A DNA stretch of 27,721 bases from Nitrososphaerota archaeon (GCA_005877185.1 VBPQ01000008.1:2809-30529), one strand, 5' to 3'; shown: positions 7,385-14,989, numbered from the stretch's first letter. The notes: generated by a model not told the origin, from the letters alone. Numbers and translations: made by a program.

Positions 7385-7813
7385 TCACTTCAACGTCAGT
7401 CTGTAGATGCCCGCCTCGATGACCTTATTCACGTAATCCTTGACGAGGTAGAGCCGGTGGATGGGTGGCGCGATGGAGGAGTCAACCGATAGGTCGTCAC
7501 GGACCTCGAATCGGTGCTGCTCCCCACTCTTGCAGGTGTGCTCGATCTGCTTCCCTGGTTTCACCCCCAGGCTCCTCATTAAGACCTCTTTGGCGGTCGT
7601 GCACGTTAAGATAGCCCACTGCTCGTCGTCGGGTATTGAATCGAAGCCTACACTCGACTTCAGGGGTTCGCCGTACCTCTTGTCGTCGCAGAACGTTCGC
7701 CTGCAGCTCCGGCATCGCCAGACGTCCACGACGCCCTGGAGATAGTTGTCTCTGTTCACGTTCACCATCCCCACAAAGACGATTTCATGCTCATGGCCGG
7801 CCATCATGATCAC
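7385..7813 (-). CDS. Uncharacterised protein with a short zinc-finger-like Cys cluster
   Basis: The protein of about 142 residues contains WRCRSCRRTFC near the N-terminus, a C-x2-C-x4-C cluster, and two further Cys/His groups (LTCTTAKEV and HTCKSGEQH) that might complete a metal site. The remainder is alpha/beta with no recognised fold. The GTG start at 7813 overlaps the upstream stop by four bases (GTGA); ATG 7807 or 7804 are alternatives. Coupling to the upstream HTH-like gene suggests a shared role. Confidence 0.65.
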   Translation of the reverse strand: MIMMAGHEHEIVFVGMVNVNRDNYLQGVVDVWRCRSCRRTFCDDKRYGEPLKSSVGFDSIPDDEQWAILTCTTAKEVLMRSLGVKPGKQIEHTCKSGEQHRFEVRDDLSVDSSIAPPIHRLYLVKDYVNKVIEAGIYRLTLK

Positions 7814-8178
7814 TTCCCGCCCTGCTCAGCCAGCTTTTTCTCTGTTGTGGCTTCGTAGACCGGAATCAGCTCCAAGATTAGCCTGTCCACCCTCATCCTC
7901 CTCTCTCTCAGTTCTCTCGTGACCCGTTCTTGGTAGGTCCTGAAGTAGTTCGCAATGCCGAGTCTGGGATGCAACGCGATGAATCTACTCCCATCCCCGG
8001 AGAGTAGGATCATGCCTCTCGAGAGCAAGATTTCGGTCGAACGATTCTTTTCGGCTCGTGGTATCCCGCCTTCCCTCAGGATCTTCAGGTACAGAAGGGC
8101 CTCCTCCCTTCCCAGCTCGATTTCGCTCTGCAGGCCTCTCACCACCTCTTCCTCGTCTCTGAGCAACCCCGACGGCAC
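7810..8178 (-). CDS. Small helix-rich, TrmB-like HTH protein
   Basis: Residues 18-75 (LGREEALLYLKILREGGIPR ... LLSRGMILLSGDGSRFIALHP) read like a winged-helix unit in which A/LLYLKIL resembles the first helix of TrmB-type regulators. The C-terminus is a charged helix, perhaps for dimerisation. It starts at GTG 8178; a leaderless start at TTG 8166 is possible because a TATA-like CTTTTAGTCG (minus, about 8189-8198) lies about 27 nt before it. It is first in a three-gene cluster and diverges from the exported-protein gene at 8306, so it could regulate that promoter. Assignment as a DNA-binding protein is inference. Confidence 0.6.
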   Translation of the reverse strand: MPSGLLRDEEEVVRGLQSEIELGREEALLYLKILREGGIPRAEKNRSTEILLSRGMILLSGDGSRFIALHPRLGIANYFRTYQERVTRELRERRMRVDRLILELIPVYEATTEKKLAEQGGK

Positions 8179-8250
8179 CCTCTGTGGCGACTAAAAGGGC
8201 TCTCCTCATGTGCAAGATGTTCGCTTTTCGGCCCTGAAACCTGCATTTTC

Positions 8251-8277
8251 GACTTCCTGGAAGTCCCCCATTATATC
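8251..8277 (+). promoter_or_regulatory. Palindromic operator plus TATA box before the exported-protein gene
   Basis: GACTTCCTGGAAGTC (8251-8265) is a perfect 7-bp inverted repeat around one base. After 5 nt comes TTATAT (8271-8276). The transcript should begin near 8298, just before the TTG at 8306. The same palindrome, spacing and TATA occur at 14990-15016. Confidence 0.75.
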
Positions 8278-8305
8278 GGACCTCCACCAACGAGATGCGT
8301 CCGCT

Positions 8306-9556
8306 TTGAACACAGTTTCGAAGGCTCGGGCGGTATCCGCAACCTTCGCGGTGTTCCTCTTACTTATGACAGGTACCGTATTCGCAGCCGCGAATAGGGC
8401 ACCCAGCGCGTTTGGACTTGGTGCACCTGCCTTGCTCGACGAGGAAGGGAACACCTCATCCAGCTGTTCCACGACTTCTGCGAGCGGCAGTCCCTTAACG
8501 ACGACCATCGCGGAACCCACGAAATCTGGATCTCACTCTGAAACCTGCCAGAACGAGTCTGAGACATCCGAGACTGAAACTCATGATTCTCAAGGTGACG
8601 GAGAGGATCAGCAGTCAAAGGCGCTCAACTTTAGAATGGTGCGTCTATCGGTCCAGGGCGCTCCCAGCGGGTACCTGGTGGGGCGGGGAAATGCAAACAT
8701 CGAGATTCACGGCGCGACGATAAAGGTACACGCGGAGTTCGAAAGGATGAATCCCGAAACTCACTATGTCCTTCTGCTATCAGACGGGACTACGATCGGA
8801 GACATGGTCACGAGCCATAATGGAAAAGGGCACATCGAGGCGGTCCTGACATTGACGGCAGGGCCCCACGCCATCGGACTCTCCCTCGTCGATACCTCAA
8901 CCTTCACCTCCCATACGCAGGTGATGCAGAGTGACCCGGTTACGTCGAGTGTGACGATCGCCCAGTCGACGGCTAGCGAGTCAACGACGAGCCAGGAAGG
9001 CGCTCACGAAGTCACGACGACTTCGGCCGACAAGCAGGATGAGGAGGACGTGAATAGCGCGCTTAAGGACAAGAGGATTCCGGCGGTAGTCCACTGGACA
9101 GGGTCTGGGGCAAGCCCATCGCTCATCGACCCCAACTTCACCGTCTCCGTGGGCAAGTACCAATCCGGCCTCTTGGTCTCAATCTCGGGGAACGCGACCG
9201 GGTCAAGGGTGGTTCTGATTAACCTCACCAGGGATGCAAGCCCGAACTTTGGCTCCGGGGCTCTCCTCGTGACCCTCGATGGGACTCCCATACAGCAGGC
9301 CTCCTCGTTTCTGCAGGTTCTCAAGGCCCAGCCAACTGACCCCGCTCGATACATAATCCTCTCGACCAGCTCTGGATGGCAGGTTCTCGTCTCCATCCCC
9401 CACTTCTCACTCCACACCCTCGCAATCCTCCCAGTCGTCATTAGCGCGATCAGTAACTTCTTGATGGTCGATGCCCCCCTGCTCGCGCTATCGGTCCTCG
9501 CCGTGAGTTCGCTCTTCGCCATCGTCTACACCAGGCGCCCGAGAGCCTACCTCTAG
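8306..9556 (+). CDS. Exported, membrane-anchored surface protein
   Basis: A secreted protein of about 416 residues. Starting at TTG 8306 puts a clean signal sequence at the N-terminus (KARAVSATFAVFLLLMTGT, cleavage near VFAAA). It is followed by a Ser/Thr/Glu-rich linker, a beta-rich domain with LSVQGAPSGYLVGRG, another Ser/Thr-rich linker, a second beta domain and a C-terminal transmembrane helix (LLALSVLAVSSLFAIVYT) ending in basic residues. The frame is open upstream to 8210, but the TATA box at 8271 places the mRNA start inside that stretch. The topology suggests a cell-surface protein. The next gene encodes a membrane-bound winged-helix regulator. Confidence 0.82.
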   Translation: MNTVSKARAVSATFAVFLLLMTGTVFAAANRAPSAFGLGAPALLDEEGNTSSSCSTTSASGSPLTTTIAEPTKSGSHSETCQNESETSETETHDSQGDGEDQQSKALNFRMVRLSVQGAPSGYLVGRGNANIEIHGATIKVHAEFERMNPETHYVLLLSDGTTIGDMVTSHNGKGHIEAVLTLTAGPHAIGLSLVDTSTFTSHTQVMQSDPVTSSVTIAQSTASESTTSQEGAHEVTTTSADKQDEEDVNSALKDKRIPAVVHWTGSGASPSLIDPNFTVSVGKYQSGLLVSISGNATGSRVVLINLTRDASPNFGSGALLVTLDGTPIQQASSFLQVLKAQPTDPARYIILSTSSGWQVLVSIPHFSLHTLAILPVVISAISNFLMVDAPLLALSVLAVSSLFAIVYTRRPRAYL

Positions 9557-9625
9557 CAAGCAAGACCCCAAATTCAGACTCTTGATTCTGATACTTTTTA
9601 GCTCAAATTCCTTTTCTACCCAAAA

Positions 9626-10486
9626 ATGACCGCTCTCGACTTGATGCACGAGAGGTCTGAGACGAATAAGATCATCAAGGTCCTCGACCACCCCGCGAGG
9701 AAGCGAATCATCGAGCTCCTGGGGGCGAGAGGAGCCATGCCTTGGAAGGAGCTCGCCACGGAACTCGGGATGGGGACGGGCGCGCTCTACTACCACCTCG
9801 ATACCCTCGAGGGTGTTGTTGCCAGAGACACCTCCAAGAGGTACTCGCTCACGAAGCCAGGGCAGGAGGTCTACGAGTACCTGAAAGCGAACCCGGAAGC
9901 CGTGTCGATCAAGGATGTGCCCCTGAACTTCAAGAGTTCAGGACGGTTCAGAGACTACGCGGAGACCATCATCGCCCCCAGATATCTTCTCTTGAGTATC
10001 ACGGCCAGCAGTCGAAGGTCTATCCTGTCCCTCTTCTTTCTCTCCGCTGCGTTCGCCGCGGCGATGCTCTACACCCGAGACGAAGCCCTGCTCCTCTACC
10101 TCACCCCCGCCTCCAGCGCCCTCTTCTCGGTTGGAAGCTACCTACTGAGCCTGGGAGCGCTAATTCTGACGAGCTATTTGGCGACTTTGGCTATCTTTCA
10201 CGACAGGCCCAACCTATTGCCCCTGGCAGCATCGAGCAGCCTATCGTTTCTCCCCGTCGTGATCTTCTCCCTCGTCATCTCCGAGATCTCCTCTTTCTTG
10301 AGCCTCTCCGCAAACAGGAACATACTGACCGTTGCCTTGGTAGTCTTTCAGGCCTGGAGCGCGACGATCCTGGCTGCGGGGATAAGTGTCTCTTCGAGCG
10401 TCAGGATAGAGAAGTCCATAATGGCGAGCTTGATTATCCTCTACGCCACGATGATTCTCGTCTTTCTTCTGGGAAGCGGTTTCTAG
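9626..10486 (+). CDS. Membrane-bound winged-helix regulator
   Basis: Residues 15-90 form an ArsR-like winged helix: NKIIKVLDHPARKRIIELLG, then recognition helix region MGTGALYYHLDTLEG and wing DTSKRYSLTKPG. From about 130 onward come five or six hydrophobic helices (for example ILSLFFLSAAFAAAMLY and ILTVALVVFQAWSATILAAG). Such a one-component design would sense a membrane or external signal and act directly on DNA. A TATA-like TACTTTTTAG (9592-9601) lies about 29 nt before ATG 9626. Its 3' end overlaps the convergent TrmB gene by four bases: CTAG at 10483-10486 supplies the TAG stop on both strands. Confidence 0.82.
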   Translation: MTALDLMHERSETNKIIKVLDHPARKRIIELLGARGAMPWKELATELGMGTGALYYHLDTLEGVVARDTSKRYSLTKPGQEVYEYLKANPEAVSIKDVPLNFKSSGRFRDYAETIIAPRYLLLSITASSRRSILSLFFLSAAFAAAMLYTRDEALLLYLTPASSALFSVGSYLLSLGALILTSYLATLAIFHDRPNLLPLAASSSLSFLPVVIFSLVISEISSFLSLSANRNILTVALVVFQAWSATILAAGISVSSSVRIEKSIMASLIILYATMILVFLLGSGF

Positions 10487-11250
10487 GGAACCTTTGTCGT
10501 GTCCTTGGAGTTCCAGAGGAACTCGAAGTAGTCCTTCGCGAAACTAGCCAGCCCGTGATGGTCGGCCCAGATTGCGAGGGGCTGGTTTGCCTGTTCACCG
10601 CCGCCCAGCAACAGCACGACCTCCCTCGCGTCAGCGATAACGCCACCGCCGTACATGGTCTTCCTTGCCCTCACCTCGGCAACCTTCGCCAGCTGGTCTA
10701 TATCGGCGGCCGAAATGGATGGCGAAGTCAGCAGCTGACTCTTTACGCCCTTCTCTTTCAGCGTCGCCATCAGGGGGTGGACCTGCTCCGTAAAAGGCAG
10801 CAGCTGAGGTGGTAGAGCGATGAGCAGTTCGGTTCGGCAATTCAAGAGCAGGTTCTTCACCCGAGACAAGATTTCCGCGTACCCTCGCACGATCCAGATG
10901 TCCTGTTTCTCCTGCTCTCTCTTGTTCTTCTGTACCCCCATCAGTTCCTGAAGGGCGTACTGCTCCTTCTCCCTCCTATCGGCCTCGTACCTGGATTTCA
11001 ACTCCTCGATGGCGGTGTCAGGCGGCCTCGCGGTGAAGACGACGGGCCTGCTCTTCTGTTCATCGACCCAGCCCTTCCCGTGCAGCGACTCGAGGGCTTC
11101 GTAGACCTTCGAGTAAGGAATCCTTGCCTCGCGGCTCACGTCATTCGCGGTCATCGTACCTCCCCGCAGCAGAGAGATGTACGCTTTGATCTCTGTGCCG
11201 GTCAACCCGAGCTCCTTCAGGGCTGAAAGAGCGCGCTCGCTGAGTGACAT
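10483..11250 (-). CDS. TrmB-family transcriptional regulator
   Basis: A 255-residue archaeal TrmB protein. The N-terminal winged helix is typical: ALKELGLTGTEIKAYISLL, then TANDVSREARIPYSKVYEAL (recognition helix) and KGWVDEQKSRPVVFTARPP. A charged coiled-coil segment follows (about 85-110), and then a C-terminal phospholipase-D-like effector fold (TELLIALPPQLLPFTEQ, VVLLLGGGEQANQPLAIW, FAKDYFEFLW). TrmB proteins often respond to sugars or other metabolites; the ligand here is unknown. A TATA-like TAACTAAATAAC (minus, about 11283-11294) precedes ATG 11250. Confidence 0.9.
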   Translation of the reverse strand: MSLSERALSALKELGLTGTEIKAYISLLRGGTMTANDVSREARIPYSKVYEALESLHGKGWVDEQKSRPVVFTARPPDTAIEELKSRYEADRREKEQYALQELMGVQKNKREQEKQDIWIVRGYAEILSRVKNLLLNCRTELLIALPPQLLPFTEQVHPLMATLKEKGVKSQLLTSPSISAADIDQLAKVAEVRARKTMYGGGVIADAREVVLLLGGGEQANQPLAIWADHHGLASFAKDYFEFLWNSKDTTKVP

Positions 11251-11325
11251 CCCTGAAGGTTAGTTCGCGGCAGAACCCTGTTATTTAGTTAACGAGTCTC
11301 TTTCGCGACTCTCGGCCATCTCTCC

Positions 11326-12048
11326 TCATACGGCGCCGCCGCGTCTTCTCGCCAGAGCTATCACGACAGCCGCGAAGACAACCGCAACAATGCCACCGGC
11401 CCCGATGAGCGTGATGTCCGGACCACTCGTTGCGCTCTGCGGAGTGTTCTGCTGGGTAGTGAGGGTGATTGTCGTAGTCGCCGAGCTGGTGGACGGCGAT
11501 TGCGTCGCGCTCGAAGTCGTCGTCGTGCCGGTCGAGGGTGCGCTCGAAGTTGTTGTCGTGGAAGAGGTCGTCTTGGTCGTCGTTGTAGAGCTCGAGGTTG
11601 TCGTGGTACTCGTGGTGGATTTTGTCGTCGTGCTAGTCGTGGTTGTAGGTGCCGCCACCTGGAGACTGACCGAGGCAGAATGTGAGAGAGAGCCGCTAGT
11701 CCCCGTCACCGTGATCGTGAATGCACCTGCCGCCTTACTCGTCGTCGTCACCGTCATTGTGGTACCGTCGGGATATTCGTAGCCGTACGCGGTGTAGGGC
11801 TGAAGAGGATTCTTGGCAAACGAGATGCTTACCTCGGCCGACGGTGGAGAAACAGAAAACGCGAGGGTCACGGGGCCGCTGAACCCGCTCGTGGGGGATG
11901 CGGTCACCGTGTACCCCATGCTGTTCCCTGCGGTAACAGCCGCTGAGCTGGGCGTCGCCGCGACCGTGAAGTCCCCAGCGGCGAAGACGGGGGTGCTCAC
12001 CACCAGAATCACAGCGAGTGTCCAAGCAAGAATCGAGAGCTTGCGCAA
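11326..12048 (-). CDS. Surface protein: Ig-like domain, Thr-rich stalk, C-terminal anchor
   Basis: This 240-residue exported protein has a signal peptide (LSILAWTLAVILVVSTPVFAA), one Ig-like beta domain (about 27-135, with FTVAATPSSAAVTAGNS and GAFTITVTGTSGSLSHS), a long Thr/Ser stalk (about 136-205) that is probably heavily O-glycosylated, and a C-terminal transmembrane helix followed by ARRRGG. This is the layout of archaeal pseudoperiplasmic or S-layer-associated proteins. The start is TTG 12048. It diverges from the BlaI-type gene, and the two share a 58-bp promoter region holding a BlaI-like operator, so it may belong to that regulon. Confidence 0.82.
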   Translation of the reverse strand: MRKLSILAWTLAVILVVSTPVFAAGDFTVAATPSSAAVTAGNSMGYTVTASPTSGFSGPVTLAFSVSPPSAEVSISFAKNPLQPYTAYGYEYPDGTTMTVTTTSKAAGAFTITVTGTSGSLSHSASVSLQVAAPTTTTSTTTKSTTSTTTTSSSTTTTKTTSSTTTTSSAPSTGTTTTSSATQSPSTSSATTTITLTTQQNTPQSATSGPDITLIGAGGIVAVVFAAVVIALARRRGGAV

Positions 12049-12073
12049 GGCGGACGACCTCCCCCAAAGTGAG

Positions 12074-12099
12074 ATTTATATGTTACTATAATGGTAGTA
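12074..12099. promoter_or_regulatory. Shared divergent promoter with BlaI-like operator
   Basis: TTTATATG (12075-12082) reads as a TATA box in both directions (CATATAAA on the minus strand). Its centre lies about 28 nt from GTG 12107 and about 30 nt from TTG 12048. Next to it, TACTATAATGGTAGTA (12084-12099) has half-sites TACTA-N6-TAGTA. This is the layout of BlaI/MecI operators, and it lies between the TATA box and the start of the BlaI-type gene. Confidence 0.7.
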
Positions 12100-12106
12100 G
12101 GTTGTT

Positions 12107-12535
12107 GTGGCAAAGCCTTTTCCATCCGTAGAGAGGGAGGATTACGGTGCTCTGGTGGAGATAGGGAACCTAGAAGCTGAGGTCATCAAGGCCGTGAAGA
12201 CGCTCAGGAAGGGTTCGGCTTCAGAAGTCATGGACCTGATGAAGGGGACAAGGGATGTCGCGTACACCACCGTCAGCACGACTCTGGACAGGCTCTACAA
12301 GAAAAAACTCTTGACGAGGGAGACAGCCACAGGGAGAGGCGGTACTCGGTACATCTACGCTTATCCCCGGGACCCCGCGCCCGAGAGAAGAATTGTGACA
12401 AGGACGGTAGACAAGCTGGTAAAGGCCTTTGGGCCCTCCGCCATCTCCAACATATACGACCGGCTGGATGAGATATCCGCTGATGAGAGCGAGGAGGTCA
12501 GGCGTGAGATCGAGAGGAGGAAGAAGAACAGGTGA
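12107..12535 (+). CDS. BlaI/MecI/CopY-family repressor
   Basis: A 142-residue winged-helix protein. LEAEVIKAVKTLRKGSASEV, the recognition region DVAYTTVSTTLDRLYKKKLL and wing RGGTRYIYAYPRD match BlaI/MecI, which repress their own operon as dimers and are inactivated by a membrane metalloprotease. The C-terminal helices (IVTRTVDKLVKAFG onward) would dimerise. The start is GTG, nearly leaderless. The stop overlaps the start of the next gene by four bases (GTGA), and that gene encodes a BlaR1-type protease, so the pair is a classical repressor-sensor unit. Its probable operators lie at 12084-12099 and 13463-13482. Confidence 0.9.
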   Translation: MAKPFPSVEREDYGALVEIGNLEAEVIKAVKTLRKGSASEVMDLMKGTRDVAYTTVSTTLDRLYKKKLLTRETATGRGGTRYIYAYPRDPAPERRIVTRTVDKLVKAFGPSAISNIYDRLDEISADESEEVRREIERRKKNR

Positions 12536-13452
12536 GCCTGCTCGACTTCATAGAGAGTTACTTCGCGAACTCCCTGGTCATCACGACGATATTCGCTTTC
12601 TGCGCCGTGGCCGCGGCTCTGCTAGTCATCTTCTCCCTTGGGCGCAGCAGCCCCCGGCTCCGCGTAGGGGTGCTCTTCACTCTATTTTCCACGGTTGTCT
12701 TCGGCTGGGTGTTCGTCGCCGCGAGTTTTGTGTTCTGTAACCAGTTTCTGGGGCTCTACACCACCGCCGGGGAGAGAGCCGTGCAGGTGGTCCTCGGGCT
12801 CGCTCTCCTCACAGGTCTCGTTGCAACCGTTCCTTTCTCCGTCTTCGTGACCCTCAGCGTCCCGAGGGCGATGATCAAGCGTCTCGAGAAGGATTCCGTC
12901 TCAGCGCAGGAGGTCTCTTGCTTCCCTCTCGAACGGATAATGGAGACGATGGGCCTGAGTGGATTAGCTCTGCTAAGGTCGCCAAGCGACTCGCCTCTCG
13001 CCTATAGCATAGGAGGAAAGAGGAGGGCGGCCCTAGTCTTCTCCGACGGGTTGGAGAGGCTCCTCGACAGGGAAGAGATGCAGGCAGTAGTCACTCACGA
13101 GCTTGCACACATCAAGAATGACGACACGCGTGCCAAGATATTCATCTCGGCCTACAGAAGGGTCCTGTTCTTCGACCCGGCGCTCCGCCTCGTGGAACGG
13201 TTGTACGCGAGGGAGAAGGAGCTGCTTGCCGACGAGGTCGCGATGCGATTCACCGGGAAGCCAAAAGCTCTGGCCTCAGCGCTCTTGAAGATCTCCTCAA
13301 ACACGAACTCTGTCGCGTGTGACTTGACGTCGTCAATCTCAGAGGGCGACATGAGAGTGAAGCCTTCGGTAAAGGAGAGGATAAACCGCCTGCTGAAACA
13401 GACAGAGAGGGCTCAACTCGAGTCTGCACTCCCGGAAGCTCAGCAGCGGTGA
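12532..13452 (+). CDS. Integral-membrane M56/M48-type metalloprotease (BlaR1-like)
   Basis: This 306-residue protein has three or four N-terminal transmembrane helices (about 10-35, 45-70, 83-110). The zinc protease site is HELAH at residues 189-193, followed at about 36 residues by EKELLADE, which provides the third zinc ligand. In BlaR1/MecR1 this domain faces the cytosol and leads to cleavage of the BlaI repressor. Unlike BlaR1 there is no C-terminal penicillin-binding sensor domain, so the signal must come through the short extracytoplasmic loops or a partner. Start GTG 12532 overlaps the repressor stop. Close homology to HtpX/Ste24 (M48) rather than M56 is possible; the context favours M56. 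Confidence 0.87.
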   Translation: MSLLDFIESYFANSLVITTIFAFCAVAAALLVIFSLGRSSPRLRVGVLFTLFSTVVFGWVFVAASFVFCNQFLGLYTTAGERAVQVVLGLALLTGLVATVPFSVFVTLSVPRAMIKRLEKDSVSAQEVSCFPLERIMETMGLSGLALLRSPSDSPLAYSIGGKRRAALVFSDGLERLLDREEMQAVVTHELAHIKNDDTRAKIFISAYRRVLFFDPALRLVERLYAREKELLADEVAMRFTGKPKALASALLKISSNTNSVACDLTSSISEGDMRVKPSVKERINRLLKQTERAQLESALPEAQQR

Positions 13453-13462
13453 CTGTGCCGTA

Positions 13463-13489
13463 GCCACTATCACGATAGTAGCATTTAAG
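13463..13489 (+). promoter_or_regulatory. BlaI-like operator and TATA box before the cupredoxin gene
   Basis: GCCACTATCACGATAGTAGC (13463-13482) is a near-perfect inverted repeat. Written as half-sites it is CACTA-N6-TAGTA, the same 16-nt geometry as the site at 12084. It abuts the TATA-like ATTTAAG (13483-13489), about 37 nt before the TTG start at 13523. Further TACTA half-sites occur at 13505-13512. Confidence 0.7.
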
Positions 13490-13522
13490 TAGCGGACCAC
13501 AAGCTACTACTACGGTCGTGGC

Positions 13523-13954
13523 TTGATTACCCAGCGGGGAGGAACTCGAGTTCCGATAGTCGTCGCTGGAATCGCAATCGTGATTGCGGGGGCGGCGCTG
13601 GCCGTCTCCTACAACTCGGCTGCCGGGAGGGCTCGATCTCCTCAGGCCTGGGTGTTCTACCTCGTAACGCCGGAAGAGAGCTTCAACGAAACGGTGGTCG
13701 GGATACCACACTACATCTTTTCACCCAACCAGATTACCGTGAACCAGGGAGACTCAATACTCATACACTTCTACAATACGGCCGATGATACCCATCACAC
13801 GTTCACTCTACCATCCTACCAGATCAACGTCGACCTTGCTCCGGGGCAGCATCAAGACATAAGGTTCGTGGCAACCGAAGCAGGTATCTTCCCGTTCGGC
13901 TGCACGTTCCATCCGACAACAATGAGGGGAGAATTGACAGTCCTCCCCGCGTAG
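13523..13954 (+). CDS. Membrane-anchored cupredoxin (blue-copper-type protein)
   Basis: The 143 residues comprise a signal anchor (VPIVVAGIAIVIAGAALAVSY, about 10-30) and a plastocyanin-like domain facing outward. Copper ligands are visible: His91 or His92 in DDTHHTFTL, then Cys127, His130 and Met134 in FGCTFHPTTMRG. The His-Met spacing is a residue longer than in the common C-x2-HP-x-M arrangement. Family members transfer electrons or bind copper outside the membrane. Start TTG 13523 lies downstream of a TATA box and a BlaI-like operator, separate from the protease gene by 70 nt, so it is probably regulated by the BlaI protein while having its own transcript. Confidence 0.87.
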   Translation: MITQRGGTRVPIVVAGIAIVIAGAALAVSYNSAAGRARSPQAWVFYLVTPEESFNETVVGIPHYIFSPNQITVNQGDSILIHFYNTADDTHHTFTLPSYQINVDLAPGQHQDIRFVATEAGIFPFGCTFHPTTMRGELTVLPA

Positions 13955-14009
13955 TTGGTCCCCTCGTTCAGGCAAATCTTCTAATAATGGCGACGCGACT
14001 AAACAGCCC

Positions 14010-14162
14010 ATGGCCTTGGACCCACTCGAGTGGATAATCATTGGAGTGATAGTGGTCGTCATCTTCCTCTGGGGCCCCACGAAAATCCCGGCACTCGCCA
14101 GGGCATTGGGGAGGGCTAGAAAGGAGTACGAAGCCGGGAAGAAAGAGGGCGGCTCAGAGTAG
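14010..14162 (+). CDS. tatA: TatA-like twin-arginine translocase subunit
   Basis: A 50-residue protein with one N-terminal transmembrane helix (LEWIIIGVIVVVIFLWG), a short hinge containing GPTKIPALARALG, and an amphipathic basic helix (RARKEYEAGKKE). This is the TatA/TatE plan, and the F/W-G-P-x-K/R-IP-L-A pattern is diagnostic. It would form the pore of the Tat export system. A TATA-like TTCTAATAATG (about 13979-13989) precedes ATG 14010 by about 26 nt. No tatC is in the window. It follows the cupredoxin gene by 55 nt; cupredoxins may be Tat clients, but this one has no RR motif. Confidence 0.85.
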   Translation: MALDPLEWIIIGVIVVVIFLWGPTKIPALARALGRARKEYEAGKKEGGSE

Positions 14163-14170
14163 CCGTTTGG

Positions 14171-14536
14171 CTACGACCTAAACAAGTTCCTGTACCTGAC
14201 CAAGACCGCAACCTGGACGAGCGATAGTACCGTCCCGAAGGGGAGGTACCATAGCGTCGCGATTGCTGTGACGACCCTTCCGTACCAGGCCCACCACCAT
14301 CGGTAAGACCCCGAAACGAGGAAGAAGAGCCAGAGGGATCCCTCGACAACGAAAGGGGCTGCCATCGAGGCCGGGTCTACCCCCACTAGCGAGACCAGGA
14401 AAGCCCAGGGCCCGATTCCAGGCCCGAAGTAACTCCCCAGGAGAAGCGCGTGCATTCCGTCGAAGAGCATGTAGCCTCCCAACACGACGGGAATCGTCGA
14501 AGCTATTGCGACGACCGCCCTAGGGCGCATCCTCAT
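14171..14536 (-). CDS. Small multi-pass membrane protein
   Basis: The 121 residues contain three or four hydrophobic helices (about 8-30, 40-58, 62-78, 92-113) with a Trp/Tyr-rich loop (SYRWWWAWYGR). I do not recognise the family. ATG 14536 (or 14530) overlaps the end of the VOC-family gene by 17 bases, so the two are cotranscribed. It converges on the tatA-like gene with only 8 bases between the stops. Confidence 0.6.
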   Translation of the reverse strand: MRMRPRAVVAIASTIPVVLGGYMLFDGMHALLLGSYFGPGIGPWAFLVSLVGVDPASMAAPFVVEGSLWLFFLVSGSYRWWWAWYGRVVTAIATLWYLPFGTVLSLVQVAVLVRYRNLFRS

Positions 14537-14870
14537 TGATCCAGATGTCGTTGCCGTCTGGGTCCTTCAACATCGCGAGACTTCCCCACTCGGTCTTGGT
14601 GAACTCCGTCTCGAACTTCACACCTCTTTTCTTGAGTTCCTTCACGGTTCTCTCGACGTCCTTCGCGTAGAAGGAGATACCAGTGTTCCCAGGCTCAAGC
14701 TTGTTCTTCGGCTTCTGACAGAGGTGAATCTTCCAGCCCGCGCCCTTTGGCCAGACGGTGACCCAGTGCCCCTGGACCGAGGACTCGAAGCCGAGCTTCT
14801 CGCTGTACCACATCGCCGACCTCTTTCCGTTTGATACCACAACCGCGACAGAAAAGTTGCTGTTTAACAC
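14520..14870 (-). CDS. VOC (glyoxalase/bleomycin-resistance) superfamily protein
   Basis: At 116 residues this is a single VOC domain of two beta-alpha-beta-beta-beta units. The first includes SVAVVVSNGKRSAMWYSEKLGFE and WKIHLCQ; the second is GISFYAKDVERTVKELKKRG to the typical ending MLKDPDGNDIWINE, where Glu is the usual metal ligand. Candidate roles are small-molecule metabolism or resistance; no substrate can be assigned. GTG 14870 follows a GAGGG ribosome-binding-like run (TGAGGGGTG). Confidence 0.85.
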   Translation of the reverse strand: MLNSNFSVAVVVSNGKRSAMWYSEKLGFESSVQGHWVTVWPKGAGWKIHLCQKPKNKLEPGNTGISFYAKDVERTVKELKKRGVKFETEFTKTEWGSLAMLKDPDGNDIWINEDAP

Positions 14871-14989
14871 CCCTCACGCATCGAAGGTTGGGGCCTTATC
14901 CGTTTCGCTCGTCATACCGCCCGATCGTCCTTACAAGCGCCTGAATTGATGTGAAGTTGGCCGGTTGGTGGAGGACCCATCCCGTTTTT

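Noticed and set aside
8210..8305. N-terminal extension of the exported protein
   Set aside because: The TATA box and predicted transcript start lie inside this stretch, and the signal peptide begins directly after TTG 8306.
11390..11782. Val-rich plus-strand frame
   Set aside because: It is the complement of the Thr-rich stalk of the minus-strand surface protein, whose signal peptide and anchor make that strand the coding one.
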